A program made the translations under genes and the position numbers. Below the pieces are notes generated by a model, which saw nothing but the letters and a program-made list of their open reading frames with translations, was not told the origin of the DNA and did not search any database. Positions 1 to 8,919 of a stretch of 64,000 bases of DNA are shown in pieces (positions within the stretch are counted from its first letter, which is position 1; each line of letters begins with the position of its first letter). Source of the stretch: CAVDHB01 sp963608705 (GTDB lineage: Bacteria > Bacteroidota > Bacteroidia > Bacteroidales > Bacteroidaceae); assembly GCA_963608705.1 (NCBI GenBank), contig CAVDHB010000027.1:1-64000 (forward strand). The letters are read 5' to 3'.

Positions 1-86
1 CCGACGAGCTTGCCATGCACGATAACTTGCATGATTATGCTAATTATCGTTAACCGTATGCAGTTTTCTTATTATAGTTCATTGTA

Positions 87-2147
87 TTACTCCTCTTTCT
101 TACTGTCATTGCTTGTCATCTCAGCGATATACCTTGACGGAGTGACATCGTATTCGGCCTTGAACGCGTCACGGAAGGCGGTGCGGCTGTTGTATCCGAC
201 AGCCATCATCGTCTCGTTGATGTTATATTTTCCAGACAGCAACATCTGCTCGGCATGCCGCATCTTCGTTTTCCGGACCAGTTCGTTGGCCGTCTTGCCA
301 GCGAGAGCCTTTAGCTTTCTATTGAGTGTGGAGTAGCTCATATTCATCTCGGAAGCTATGTCATTAATGTTCACTTTTTCGTCTTTAACATACTTGTCGA
401 TGGTTTCAAAAACCTTCTTCATGAATTCCTTGTCCATCTGGCTCACGGAACTCACGGCGAGTTCTTTCCTATAATTGTCGCTCGTGAAATACTGAGCCGC
501 CTTGTCCCTGTTCTCCAACAGATTGTCCACCCTCGATTTCAGCATCTTTATGCTGAACGGCTTCGTTATGTACGAGTCTGCGCCATGCTCATAGCCTTCG
601 GTCTTGTCGTTGTCCGTATCCTTTGCCGTGAGCAGGATGATGGGTATGTGCGATGTCCTGACATCCGTCTTCAGCCTTTCGCACATCTCTATACCGTCCA
701 TCACGGGCATCATGATGTCGCTGATGATGACATCGGGTATCTGACTGATGGCTTTGTCCATGCCATCCTTGCCGTCTGTAGCCGTGATGACGTTGAAGCT
801 GTCGCTGAAAGCTTCGGCTATGTAGCTGCGTATGTCGTCGTTATCCTCCACCACAAGCAGGTCTTTCTTTTCTTTGTCTTTCTTTTCGGTCGGTGGTATG
901 GTCTCTTCCTGTGCTGTCTTGACATGGATGGCGTTGGGGTATTCGTTGTCGGTTCTGAGACGGAACACGAAGGTGGAGCCTTTCCCGACTGTGCTGCTTA
1001 CGGTTATATTGCCTTCGTGCAGTGTTGCCAAGCTCTTGACCAACGCCAGGCCGATGCCCGTTCCGAACGCCTGATGGTCGCCTCCTGCCTGGTAGTAACG
1101 GTTGAACACCTTCTCCAAAGCCTCCTGCGGAATGCCGTACCCTGTGTCTTTCACCACAAGGCAGGTGTAGGTAATACCTTCTGTTTCTTGTTGCTCCACA
1201 CGCACACTGATTGTCCCGTTTGGCGTGTATTTCAATGCGTTGGACAGCAAATTGTCCATTATCGTGGTCACAACCTCCCGGTCATACCATATTGAGGCGT
1301 GAGTTGCAGAGCTGAATTCAATTTTTACGTTCTTCCGGTTGCTCAGTTCGTGGTACTTCATGGTCACGTCACGCACGAGAGACGACACGTCGCCACACTC
1401 TACGTTCAGCTTACGGTTATGCGTCTCGGTCTTTCGGAACTCCATAATTCTGTTCACCAGGTCGTAAAGCCTTCTCGCACTTTTGCGCACCAATGTCAGT
1501 TTCTTCTTTTGCTCGCTGCTCAACGAGTCCGACCCCAAATCTTCAAGCGGGCCAAGTATCAGCGTGAGCGGTGTACGAAGCTCGTGCGCCACGTTTGTAT
1601 AGAACCTCAGCCGTTCGTCGTTCAGCTGTCTTTCCTGTTCCAGCTTATGCTTTTCCATGCTTATCTCGTTGCGTTGTTCCATACGTCTTTTATATCGGAT
1701 AAATGCAAGTCTTATCAGAGCGATGGTTATCAGCGCATACAGGACTTTTGCCCACCATGAAAGCCACAGTGGAGGAGCTATGCTGACGGTCAGGGATGTA
1801 AATTTGTCAGACCATTGCTGATTGCGCACTCTTGCCCGGAAGCGTATCTTGTAGTCGCCATAGTGCATATTGCGGAACGTCACCACATTGCCTGTGTTTA
1901 TCGGGAACCATTTCTCACCCTTTTCGGAGAGGGAATAGGCATACTCCACTTGGTCTTTCAAGGCGTAGTCGAGTGTGCTCAGGGTGATGGTGAAACTGTT
2001 TTGGTCATGTTCCAAGCCTATCTTTGGCTTGACAGGAATTCCGCTCTGGTCGCGCTCGTCATTGTCTGTGGACTCAAGACGGAAGCTTGTGATGTGTGCA
2101 AAGGCAGATCGTACCTGGGCATAGGCACGCTTGTGTCGAAGTAGCAT
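87..2147 (-). CDS. HTCS C-terminal fragment: Y_Y_Y, histidine kinase, receiver and AraC-type HTH
   Basis: The 686-residue frame contains the tail of the periplasmic sensor (Y_Y_Y domain, about residues 18-125) and one transmembrane helix (about 127-150). HisKA follows with the phospho-acceptor H188 in 'NVAHELRTPL', then an HATPase domain with 'DTGYGIP' and 'GTGIGLAL'. The receiver carries the acceptor D477 in 'SDIMMPVMDG'. The C-terminal AraC-type HTH spans about 575-675, with 'VGYNSRTAFRDAFKAEYDVTPS'-like features. It has no signal peptide and no real N-terminus of its own: residues 1-17 are out-of-frame sequence, and the ATG is probably fortuitous. If translated it would lack the sensor propeller and correct membrane targeting. 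All catalytic residues remain, which suggests the frameshift is recent or a sequencing artefact. Confidence 0.75.
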   Translation of the reverse strand: MLLRHKRAYAQVRSAFAHITSFRLESTDNDERDQSGIPVKPKIGLEHDQNSFTITLSTLDYALKDQVEYAYSLSEKGEKWFPINTGNVVTFRNMHYGDYKIRFRARVRNQQWSDKFTSLTVSIAPPLWLSWWAKVLYALITIALIRLAFIRYKRRMEQRNEISMEKHKLEQERQLNDERLRFYTNVAHELRTPLTLILGPLEDLGSDSLSSEQKKKLTLVRKSARRLYDLVNRIMEFRKTETHNRKLNVECGDVSSLVRDVTMKYHELSNRKNVKIEFSSATHASIWYDREVVTTIMDNLLSNALKYTPNGTISVRVEQQETEGITYTCLVVKDTGYGIPQEALEKVFNRYYQAGGDHQAFGTGIGLALVKSLATLHEGNITVSSTVGKGSTFVFRLRTDNEYPNAIHVKTAQEETIPPTEKKDKEKKDLLVVEDNDDIRSYIAEAFSDSFNVITATDGKDGMDKAISQIPDVIISDIMMPVMDGIEMCERLKTDVRTSHIPIILLTAKDTDNDKTEGYEHGADSYITKPFSIKMLKSRVDNLLENRDKAAQYFTSDNYRKELAVSSVSQMDKEFMKKVFETIDKYVKDEKVNINDIASEMNMSYSTLNRKLKALAGKTANELVRKTKMRHAEQMLLSGKYNINETMMAVGYNSRTAFRDAFKAEYDVTPSRYIAEMTSNDSKKEE

Positions 2148-4063
2148 ACGCTCTTTTGTTGGAGAAAGAACAAGGATGATCCTATTTTCACAGCCTTGTG
2201 GGGCTTGAATTCCTCATCGTGGATACCATCACGCCAATCATATATATCCACCTTGTTATCTTTTAAAGAGTATCTGACGATCCCTTTGCTTGTGGACATC
2301 CATAGGTTTCCATCAGCGCTCTCTGCTATGGAGAATACATTCACGTCGTGCAGACTTCCTTGTGGCTCGGCGGCAACCAGGCGGAACCCGCCTTTTCCTC
2401 CTCTTTTAGCCATTATCAGCCCTTCCGTAGTCGCCACCCATAGAGTGCCTCTTGAATCCTTAAATATATCATTGATGTTATCCCCTTTGAGTTGAAGCTG
2501 CCCCACTTGTTTTTGCTGAGGTGTCATGACAACGGTTTTTCCATCAGCCCAAGCCCATAGGCGCCCAGCTTGGTCTTCACCGACTGAAAATACAGGTTCG
2601 TTTACGGTAAGACCTTTACACTTAACCTGTACGGCTTTCTTTGAATTAGCGTCACAGACAAACAAGCCGTTGTTGGTACATATCCACATTTTCCCTTCCC
2701 TGTCTTGTACGATATTGAAGATGTCCGTACGGAACGTTTTGTCACTTCCAAGCGCAATATCTGTGGTTGAACGATTGTCCACATTGTATCTTACCAAGCC
2801 ACGTTTGTCTATTCCCATCCATACGTTTCCCCTTCTGTCGGCACACAGACTTGTGATGCCTCCGCTCATACGGAGAGTCGAAACCTTGTCGAACGCCATC
2901 TTGTTCTCCCTACGTTTGTAAACATCTACATTGCCTTTCTCCGAACCAATCCAGAGCGAGTTGCCATAGGCGCACATACAGAAGGCTGCGTTGTCACTGA
3001 GACTGTTGCTATCGTCACGCAAAGGTGAGTATGCTATAGTGTGGAAGAACGGCACAGCGTGGCTTATCACGTTCAATCCGTTGTTTGGTGTGGCCATCCA
3101 CACATTACCAAAAGAGTCATCGAAGATATCTACTATGGCTGTTGATGACAGACCTGACGGCAGGTCGCTTGCGCCAATATGCGTGAAGTTTACGCTGCTT
3201 GGCACATTCAGGTTGGCGGTGTGCAAGTCCAGCACATTCACACCACTCCTCCACGTACCTATCCACAGTTTTCCATTAATCTCTCGCAGGGCGTGTATGT
3301 CGCTTTCACTTAGGCTTGACGGATTGGAAGGATTATGCTTGAAAATCGTGAAAGTTCCGTTTGACCTATTCATGAGCGCCAGCCCCCAGTGCGTTGCCAC
3401 CCATGTCCGTCCGTGAGAGTCTGTCAGTATATCCATCACTTCATTTCCCGGTAGCCCGTGTCCGTCATGGCTATTTGTGTACCGCTTCACACGCTGGTTG
3501 GTCAGGGAGTAAACCGTCATACCTTCGCCTTGGTGTCCGATGTATGCGTTGCCATTTTCGTCAACAGACATGCAAAGATTATGGCTGCTTTGTGGCCACT
3601 GTCCATGCTTGACAACCACGGGGGTAATTTTGCCAGACACACGGTCCATGCGCATAGGCTTGCCCCTCCACGGAAGCAGCAATACGCTTCCGTCATCAAG
3701 GATACATGCGTCTGTAAACCTCACACCTTTCTCAAGAACCCTAACCATGAGTGTATTACGGTCCACCGCATATATTCCTATATCCGTAATAAGATAAAGT
3801 GTGTCATTGTCGGAAAGGATCTTGTTCACTCCCTTTTCCAATTCGTATGGAGGAAACTTACGGAACATGAGGCCGTCAAACATATATGCGCCACGCTTTG
3901 TCCCCACATACACCACGCCATGCCTGTCCTGCATGGTGCATACTATGTCAGGACAGTTCAACCCCGCTTCTTGCTTTATTTTGTCTATCATGTCATATCC
4001 TGCGGATGCTTTGATAAAAATTAGCATCAGGATTGTAATCCATAGGAGTCTGTTTATACGCAT
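2018..4063 (-). CDS. HTCS N-terminal fragment: periplasmic two-bladed-propeller sensor domain
   Basis: The 681-residue frame starts with a signal peptide (MRINRLLWITILMLIFIKASAG). Reg_prop-type propeller repeats follow, for example 'DSHGRTWVATHWGLALMN', 'DDSFGNVWMATPNNGLNV', 'DRRGNVWMGIDKRGLVRY', 'DREGKMWICTNNGLFVCD' and 'ESADGNLWMSTSKGIVRY'. In the family this propeller binds the inducing glycan between its two halves. The last roughly 30 residues, after 'VPMPR', are out-of-frame sequence ending at an early stop. The fragment has no transmembrane helix, kinase or DNA-binding part, so alone it could only be a secreted, signalling-dead protein. A candidate -7 box TACATTTG lies upstream at 4085-4092. 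Confidence 0.75.
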   Translation of the reverse strand: MRINRLLWITILMLIFIKASAGYDMIDKIKQEAGLNCPDIVCTMQDRHGVVYVGTKRGAYMFDGLMFRKFPPYELEKGVNKILSDNDTLYLITDIGIYAVDRNTLMVRVLEKGVRFTDACILDDGSVLLLPWRGKPMRMDRVSGKITPVVVKHGQWPQSSHNLCMSVDENGNAYIGHQGEGMTVYSLTNQRVKRYTNSHDGHGLPGNEVMDILTDSHGRTWVATHWGLALMNRSNGTFTIFKHNPSNPSSLSESDIHALREINGKLWIGTWRSGVNVLDLHTANLNVPSSVNFTHIGASDLPSGLSSTAIVDIFDDSFGNVWMATPNNGLNVISHAVPFFHTIAYSPLRDDSNSLSDNAAFCMCAYGNSLWIGSEKGNVDVYKRRENKMAFDKVSTLRMSGGITSLCADRRGNVWMGIDKRGLVRYNVDNRSTTDIALGSDKTFRTDIFNIVQDREGKMWICTNNGLFVCDANSKKAVQVKCKGLTVNEPVFSVGEDQAGRLWAWADGKTVVMTPQQKQVGQLQLKGDNINDIFKDSRGTLWVATTEGLIMAKRGGKGGFRLVAAEPQGSLHDVNVFSIAESADGNLWMSTSKGIVRYSLKDNKVDIYDWRDGIHDEEFKPHKAVKIGSSLFFLQQKSVCYFDTSVPMPRYDLPLHTSQASVLSPQTMTSATRAEFLSSQR

Positions 4064-4113
4064 CTATTTACTGTTTATACATTGCAAATGTAATCATTTA
4101 TACTGACAGCGGC

Positions 4114-4202
4114 ATTATCTCATACCTCTTTTTGCTCATAAACAGACCGTCAATGCGCAAATTATGACCTTCATAGCCACTTGTTTGCCCTTGTGAGATA
4201 AT
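4114..4202. repeat. Inverted repeat in the HTCS/PUL 1 divergent promoter region
   Basis: ATTATCTCA at 4114-4122 and TGAGATAAT at 4194-4202 are a perfect 9-bp inverted repeat 71 bp apart. They lie between the HTCS start (4063) and the -7 box of the PUL 1 operon (4289). A role as HTCS binding sites is only a guess from position. Confidence 0.3.
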
Positions 4203-4288
4203 TCCGTCTACTTGAATGTTATTGTATTTTGCAAATATTCAGACCTCCATTGCACAGTATTAGACCATACATTATGACATTAAGTAAG

Positions 4289-4296
4289 TAACTTTG
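4289..4296 (+). promoter_or_regulatory. Bacteroides-type -7 box of the PUL 1 operon
   Basis: TAACTTTG fits the Bacteroides -7 consensus TAnnTTTG and lies 47 bp before the first start codon at 4344. No TTTG is present at the -33 position, which fits an activator-dependent PUL promoter. Confidence 0.6.
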
Positions 4297-4343
4297 CGCT
4301 CGGTTATCGTACTTAATTATCAACAAACTAAAAAGACAAGGCC

Positions 4344-5825
4344 ATGAAAAAACAAAAAATGTTCAACTGGGGGGCTGTAATGAAAGACCCCGGACTATGG
4401 TCACGGGCTGCGCAAGGCATCCCTCGAACAGGAATACGGCACAGGTTATGTGGAGCAGCGTTCTGTTTGATTGCATTGGCGGCTATGACTGCGACAATGT
4501 CGTCCTGTGCCAACGGGGATGTGAACACCCATCCTAATGCTCCGAACGGAAAGCCTTATGACCCTTCCCAGCCCACCCTCATCACCTCATTCAGCCCGTT
4601 GGAGGGGAAAATACGTGAGAAAATTGTCATAGAAGGATCAAACTTAGGCAATGACACCTCACGCACCAAGGTGTATTTCTTCGATGGGACAAAAGACAGG
4701 GAAGCCACTATCATAAACCTTACAGACAAGGCTATATACTGCCTTGCACCACGTCAGAATGTGGGAGAGAATAACAGGATAAAGGTCGTAATCGACGGGA
4801 AAGATTCTGTAGTAGCGGAAAAGCCATTCTCATACAGTGCCGTAGAAGCGGTATCTACGATATTGTCAAACGTGACAAACGGAAAGGAGGAGGGTAAACT
4901 GTCAGAGGTGGCATTCGACTATGCCAATGGAGTGTGCTATGTGGGAGACGAGGCCATGATTGTCACTGAGCCGTATGCTAACAGAATACGATATGTGTCT
5001 ATAAAAGAAAACAACTCACTGATTCTGCAAAAGGGCATACAAGGTGGTAAACCGGCTGTCTCTAAGGATCGTTCGGTTGTTTACATCGCCACTCAACAGC
5101 CTCCCTATACCATTTATATGTATAGTAAATCTGCGGGATGGATGCCGTCACGCTTAGGCGAAATAGGCACTCTGCCTGGTGATGACCAGACAGAAAACTT
5201 CATAAACTCGCTGGTACTTACTGATGAAGGAGACAAGTTGTACTTCTGTTCAACCAAGGGACAGTTTGGATATTATGACCTTAATAGTCGTAAGCGTGTC
5301 ATTCTCAAAGAGAAAATTGACATCAGCACCGATTACAAGACTATGATGACTGGTGGATACATCGCATTTGAACGTACCAATTACATGGTGTATAGCCCCG
5401 TGGAGAAATGTTTCTACATAAGTGTGGCGCCGGCGTTTACCATCTATAAGTCCACCTTGGACGGTGAGGCGACAGTATTTACAGGTAAGTCGAATGTCAC
5501 CCGTGCCGAAGATGGTGACATCGATGACGCCACTTTCGTAATGCCTCATGGCATGGCGGTAGATGCGGACGGTAACATCTATGTCGCAGACGGCAGCAGA
5601 GCAGGGGGGCACTTCATACGCAAGATTAACATCGAGACGAGGTATGTGTCGACCGTTGCGGGAAAAGCGGTTTCTGGATTGCCTGCCTTAAACAACGTGA
5701 CGGATGGCGTGACCCCACTTGACGCGGTGCTTCGACTGCCGACCGACATCTGTTATGACGGTGAGGGAGGTTTCTACTTCACTGACGGATGGGGGAGACG
5801 ACTCAGAAAATACGCTATTGAATAA
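4344..5825 (+). CDS. IPT/TIG and NHL-repeat surface lipoprotein (SGBP-like)
   Basis: This 493-residue protein has a long N-terminal region and a lipobox at C55 ('TATMSSCANGD'), so it is predicted to be an outer-membrane lipoprotein. An IPT/TIG immunoglobulin-like domain follows (about 75-165: 'ITSFSPLEGKIREKIVIEGSN'-type start). An NHL-type propeller fills the rest, with repeats such as 'MPHGMAVDADGNIYVADGS' and 'LPTDICYDGEGGFYFTDG'. Such proteins are commonly encoded beside SusC/SusD and are assumed to bind glycan at the surface. Here the gene is first in the operon, directly before susC (20-bp gap). The N-terminus before the hydrophobic stretch is unusually long (about 35 residues), so the true start could be downstream, for example at residue 13. 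Confidence 0.8.
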   Translation: MKKQKMFNWGAVMKDPGLWSRAAQGIPRTGIRHRLCGAAFCLIALAAMTATMSSCANGDVNTHPNAPNGKPYDPSQPTLITSFSPLEGKIREKIVIEGSNLGNDTSRTKVYFFDGTKDREATIINLTDKAIYCLAPRQNVGENNRIKVVIDGKDSVVAEKPFSYSAVEAVSTILSNVTNGKEEGKLSEVAFDYANGVCYVGDEAMIVTEPYANRIRYVSIKENNSLILQKGIQGGKPAVSKDRSVVYIATQQPPYTIYMYSKSAGWMPSRLGEIGTLPGDDQTENFINSLVLTDEGDKLYFCSTKGQFGYYDLNSRKRVILKEKIDISTDYKTMMTGGYIAFERTNYMVYSPVEKCFYISVAPAFTIYKSTLDGEATVFTGKSNVTRAEDGDIDDATFVMPHGMAVDADGNIYVADGSRAGGHFIRKINIETRYVSTVAGKAVSGLPALNNVTDGVTPLDAVLRLPTDICYDGEGGFYFTDGWGRRLRKYAIE

Positions 5826-5845
5826 CTCCTTTAATAATCTATATC

Positions 5846-8800
5846 ATGAAAAGACTTAGTGTAGTTATATTCTCCTCCATGCTGTCCGTGTCAGCATGGT
5901 CACAGAACACCATCTCCATAGCGGGAACAGTGATGGACGAGAGTGGTGAACCGCTTATTGGCGTGTCAGTGCAAGTCAAAGGAACAAGTATCGGAATGGT
6001 GACCGACCTTGATGGACGGTTCCGGCTGAACAAAGTGCCGACAAACGCCACGCTCGTTTACTTTTATACGGGCTATAAGAAATTAGAGAAGAAGTATGGC
6101 GAGAAAAGCCGTGAACGTGAGAACATAGCCTTGGAAACATTGAAGAGCGACCTTGACGAGGTGGTTGTCACCGGCAGAAGCAACGAGCGTAAGGTGTCTG
6201 TCACGGGAGCTATTACTACCGTGCGTGCAGAAGACCTTCAAGTGCCAGCCTCGTCGGTCACGAATATGCTTGGCGGGCGTGTGCCGGGCATTATCGCTGT
6301 CACTCGGAGCGGTGAGCCAGGTAGTGATTTCTCTGACTTCTGGGTACGTGGCATAAGTACTTTCGGAGCCAAACAGGGCGCGCTCGTGCTAATTGACGGT
6401 GTGGAAGGTAACCTCAACGACCTTGATCCGCAAGATATCGAGAGCTTCTCCATACTGAAAGACGCCTCGGCCACAGCTGTCTACGGTGTGCGTGGAGCAA
6501 ACGGTGTGGTGGTCGTCACGACCAAGCGTGGACAGGCAGGAGACTTGCGGATAAACTTCAAGACCAACCTTACCTATTCATACTCTCCACGCATGCCTGA
6601 GTATGCGGACGCCTATGAGTACGCACAGCTTGCCAACGAGGCACGTGTGGTTCGTGACCAAGATCCCATATACACTCCTACAGAGCTGAGCATCTTCAAG
6701 AACAATCTCGATCCAGACCTTTATCCGAATGTGAATTGGCGTGATGTCATCTTGAAGGATTATGTACTGAACCCCTCATACCACCTTAATATATCGGGAG
6801 GAGGACAGAACGCACGCTACTACATGAGCTTCGGATACCAGCAGAACGAAGGTGTGTTCAAACAGGACAAGAATGTCCAACACAACAACACGAACGTGAG
6901 TTACAACAAATACAACTTCCGTGGTAACATCAATGCGAATATCACCCGGACGACACAGGTGTCGTTGAATCTTGAGACGACGTTCACAACCCAGAGTGCG
7001 CCCGGACTGGGAACGGACAACAACGCCCTTTGGTCGGCTCAGGCAAATCTGCCACCCGTCATTGTGCCGGTCATCTATTCTAACGGCCAGCTTCCGACTT
7101 ACGGAACCAACGCAGACCAGATGTCGCCATACGTCCGTCTGAACTATACCGGCTACACTGAGAACGAACGATACACCACACGTACCATTGCGTCGGTGAG
7201 ACAAGACTTGAAGATGATTACGCCGGGACTTTCTGTATCAGGATTGTTCTCGCTCACCACAAACGGAAGACACATCACACAGAGATCTAAGAACCCCGAC
7301 CTGTGGTATGCCGACCCCAAGGAAGGCCGTAATCTTGACGGAAGTCTGCGCACAATACGTAAGATTACGAAGAAAGACCTCACCGTGTCGCAAATCTCCA
7401 ACGCTTCTCGTGAGTACTATATGGAGGCCCGTGTGGACTACAGCCGTGTGTTCGGAGACCACCGTGTGAGCGGGATGCTGCATTTCTACCGTCAGGAAAG
7501 TAAGAGCAGCGACTGGAGTGCCGATATGCTCAGCGTGCTTCCGATGCGCTACCAAGCGCTGTCTGGACGTGTCACTTATTCGTACAAGGACACTTACTTT
7601 ATCGAAGGAAATCTCGGATACACTGGCTCGGAGAACTTCGCGAAAGGCAACCGCTACGGACTTTTCCCTGCCATATCAGCCGGATGGGTGCCGACACAGT
7701 ATAAGTGGATTCAGGAGAAGGTTCCTTTCATCAACTACCTGAAACTGAGAGGCTCGTATGGAGAGGTCGGTAACGACCGCTTGAACGTGCGCTTCCCATA
7801 CCTTACCATAATCGGTAATACGGGGTCAGGTACATGGGGTGGCACCGGCATAGGTGAGACCACTACCGGTGCGTCCGACATGCAGTGGGAGACATCGAAG
7901 AAGCTGAACCTCGGTATCGACGCTAAATTCTGGAAAAATCGTTTTGACCTGACCGTTGACTTCTACCGTAACAAGACCTCTGGCATCTTCCAACAGCGTG
8001 CGAACATACCCGATGAGATTGGAATGACGAATGTATTGCCATACTCAAATATCGGTGAGATGACATCTTGGGGATTTGACGGAACACTGGCGTACACACA
8101 GCGTTTACCCAGAGACATGAGTTTTACGCTGCGAGGCAACATGACACTTGCGCGTAACAAGATTAACTATTGGGAACAAACCTATACCTATCCCTATCAG
8201 TCATATTCAAATACTCCTTATGGCGTGTATCGTGGCTTGATTGCGCTTGGTTTGTTCAAGGACGAGGAGGATATCCGGAGCAGCCCGACACAGACGTACA
8301 TGAGCGACGTGCGCCCCGGTGACATCAAGTATAAGGATGTGAACGCTGACGGGCAAATCAATGATGATGATATTGTTCCGCTGTCTTACTCCAGCATACC
8401 GAACATTCAGTATGGGTTCGCCCTTGAATATACTTGGAAAAACTTTACCATTAGTGCGCTGTTTGAGGGAGTCACAGAGGTGGAATATTTCTACGGCGGA
8501 ACGGGCTACTATCCATTTGCGTGGGGAAGTACAGGCAACGTGCTAAAAATAGCCACAGACCCCAAGAACCGTTGGATACCAGAATCATACTCTGGGACGA
8601 AAGAAACGGAGAATCCAAAAGCCCGTTTCCCAAGGCTCACTTATGGCGAGAACAAGAACAACAACAGGGCATCGACATTCTGGCTGGCGAATGGCGAATA
8701 CATACGTTTGAAAAATGTTCAAGTAACATGGCGTCTGCCACGGAAGTGGTTCTTTGGTACTCCTATCAAGGGCGTGACCCTTAGCCTTATTGGTGACAAC

Positions 8801-8911
8801 CTGCATGTGTGGGACAAGGTGAAGCTCTGGGATCCCGGACAGGCTTCCGCCAATGGCAGTGTCTACCCAATGCAGCGAAGGTACACCGCACAACTAATCG
8901 TGAACTTCTGA
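5846..8911 (+). CDS. SusC-family TonB-dependent outer-membrane transporter (PUL 1)
   Basis: The 1,021-residue protein has a signal peptide ending near 'SAWSQ'. A CarboxypepD_reg-like domain follows (about 22-105: 'ISIAGTVMDESGEPLIGVSV'), then the TonB box region 'LDEVVVTG'. The plug carries 'VRGISTFG' and 'YGVRGANGVVVVTTKRG', and a long beta-barrel ends in aromatic 'QLIVNF'. It has no N-terminal STN domain, so it is a plain SusC rather than an anti-sigma-linked transducer. In the family SusC imports oligosaccharides with its SusD lid using TonB energy. It is followed after 8 bp by susD, and the pair is co-transcribed with the upstream IPT/NHL lipoprotein. Confidence 0.95.
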   Translation: MKRLSVVIFSSMLSVSAWSQNTISIAGTVMDESGEPLIGVSVQVKGTSIGMVTDLDGRFRLNKVPTNATLVYFYTGYKKLEKKYGEKSRERENIALETLKSDLDEVVVTGRSNERKVSVTGAITTVRAEDLQVPASSVTNMLGGRVPGIIAVTRSGEPGSDFSDFWVRGISTFGAKQGALVLIDGVEGNLNDLDPQDIESFSILKDASATAVYGVRGANGVVVVTTKRGQAGDLRINFKTNLTYSYSPRMPEYADAYEYAQLANEARVVRDQDPIYTPTELSIFKNNLDPDLYPNVNWRDVILKDYVLNPSYHLNISGGGQNARYYMSFGYQQNEGVFKQDKNVQHNNTNVSYNKYNFRGNINANITRTTQVSLNLETTFTTQSAPGLGTDNNALWSAQANLPPVIVPVIYSNGQLPTYGTNADQMSPYVRLNYTGYTENERYTTRTIASVRQDLKMITPGLSVSGLFSLTTNGRHITQRSKNPDLWYADPKEGRNLDGSLRTIRKITKKDLTVSQISNASREYYMEARVDYSRVFGDHRVSGMLHFYRQESKSSDWSADMLSVLPMRYQALSGRVTYSYKDTYFIEGNLGYTGSENFAKGNRYGLFPAISAGWVPTQYKWIQEKVPFINYLKLRGSYGEVGNDRLNVRFPYLTIIGNTGSGTWGGTGIGETTTGASDMQWETSKKLNLGIDAKFWKNRFDLTVDFYRNKTSGIFQQRANIPDEIGMTNVLPYSNIGEMTSWGFDGTLAYTQRLPRDMSFTLRGNMTLARNKINYWEQTYTYPYQSYSNTPYGVYRGLIALGLFKDEEDIRSSPTQTYMSDVRPGDIKYKDVNADGQINDDDIVPLSYSSIPNIQYGFALEYTWKNFTISALFEGVTEVEYFYGGTGYYPFAWGSTGNVLKIATDPKNRWIPESYSGTKETENPKARFPRLTYGENKNNNRASTFWLANGEYIRLKNVQVTWRLPRKWFFGTPIKGVTLSLIGDNLHVWDKVKLWDPGQASANGSVYPMQRRYTAQLIVNF

Positions 8912-8919
8912 CATAACAA

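Larger units (their letters stand above)
87..4063 (-). pseudogene. Hybrid two-component system sensor/regulator (HTCS), split by a frameshift
   Basis: Two overlapping reading frames together make one HTCS of about 1,320 residues, the usual length for the family. The N-terminal frame (4063 to 2018) holds the signal peptide and periplasmic beta-propeller. It should run on into the Y_Y_Y domain, but that domain lies in the -1 frame (ORF 2147 to 87). The natural junction lies near 2095-2120: the first frame is family-like up to 'CYFDTSVPMPR' and the second from 'HITSFRLES'. A one-base deletion (or two-base insertion) explains the break, and I see no slippery heptamer for programmed shifting. HTCS proteins sense oligosaccharides in the periplasm and activate the neighbouring PUL, here the divergent operon starting at 4344. 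As read, no intact sensor would be made. A sequencing error is the main alternative. Confidence 0.8.

Noticed and set aside
2018..2147. Programmed -1 frameshift in the HTCS gene
   Set aside because: No slippery heptamer in the correct frame and no clear stimulatory hairpin were found in the overlap; the family is not known to use frameshifting.
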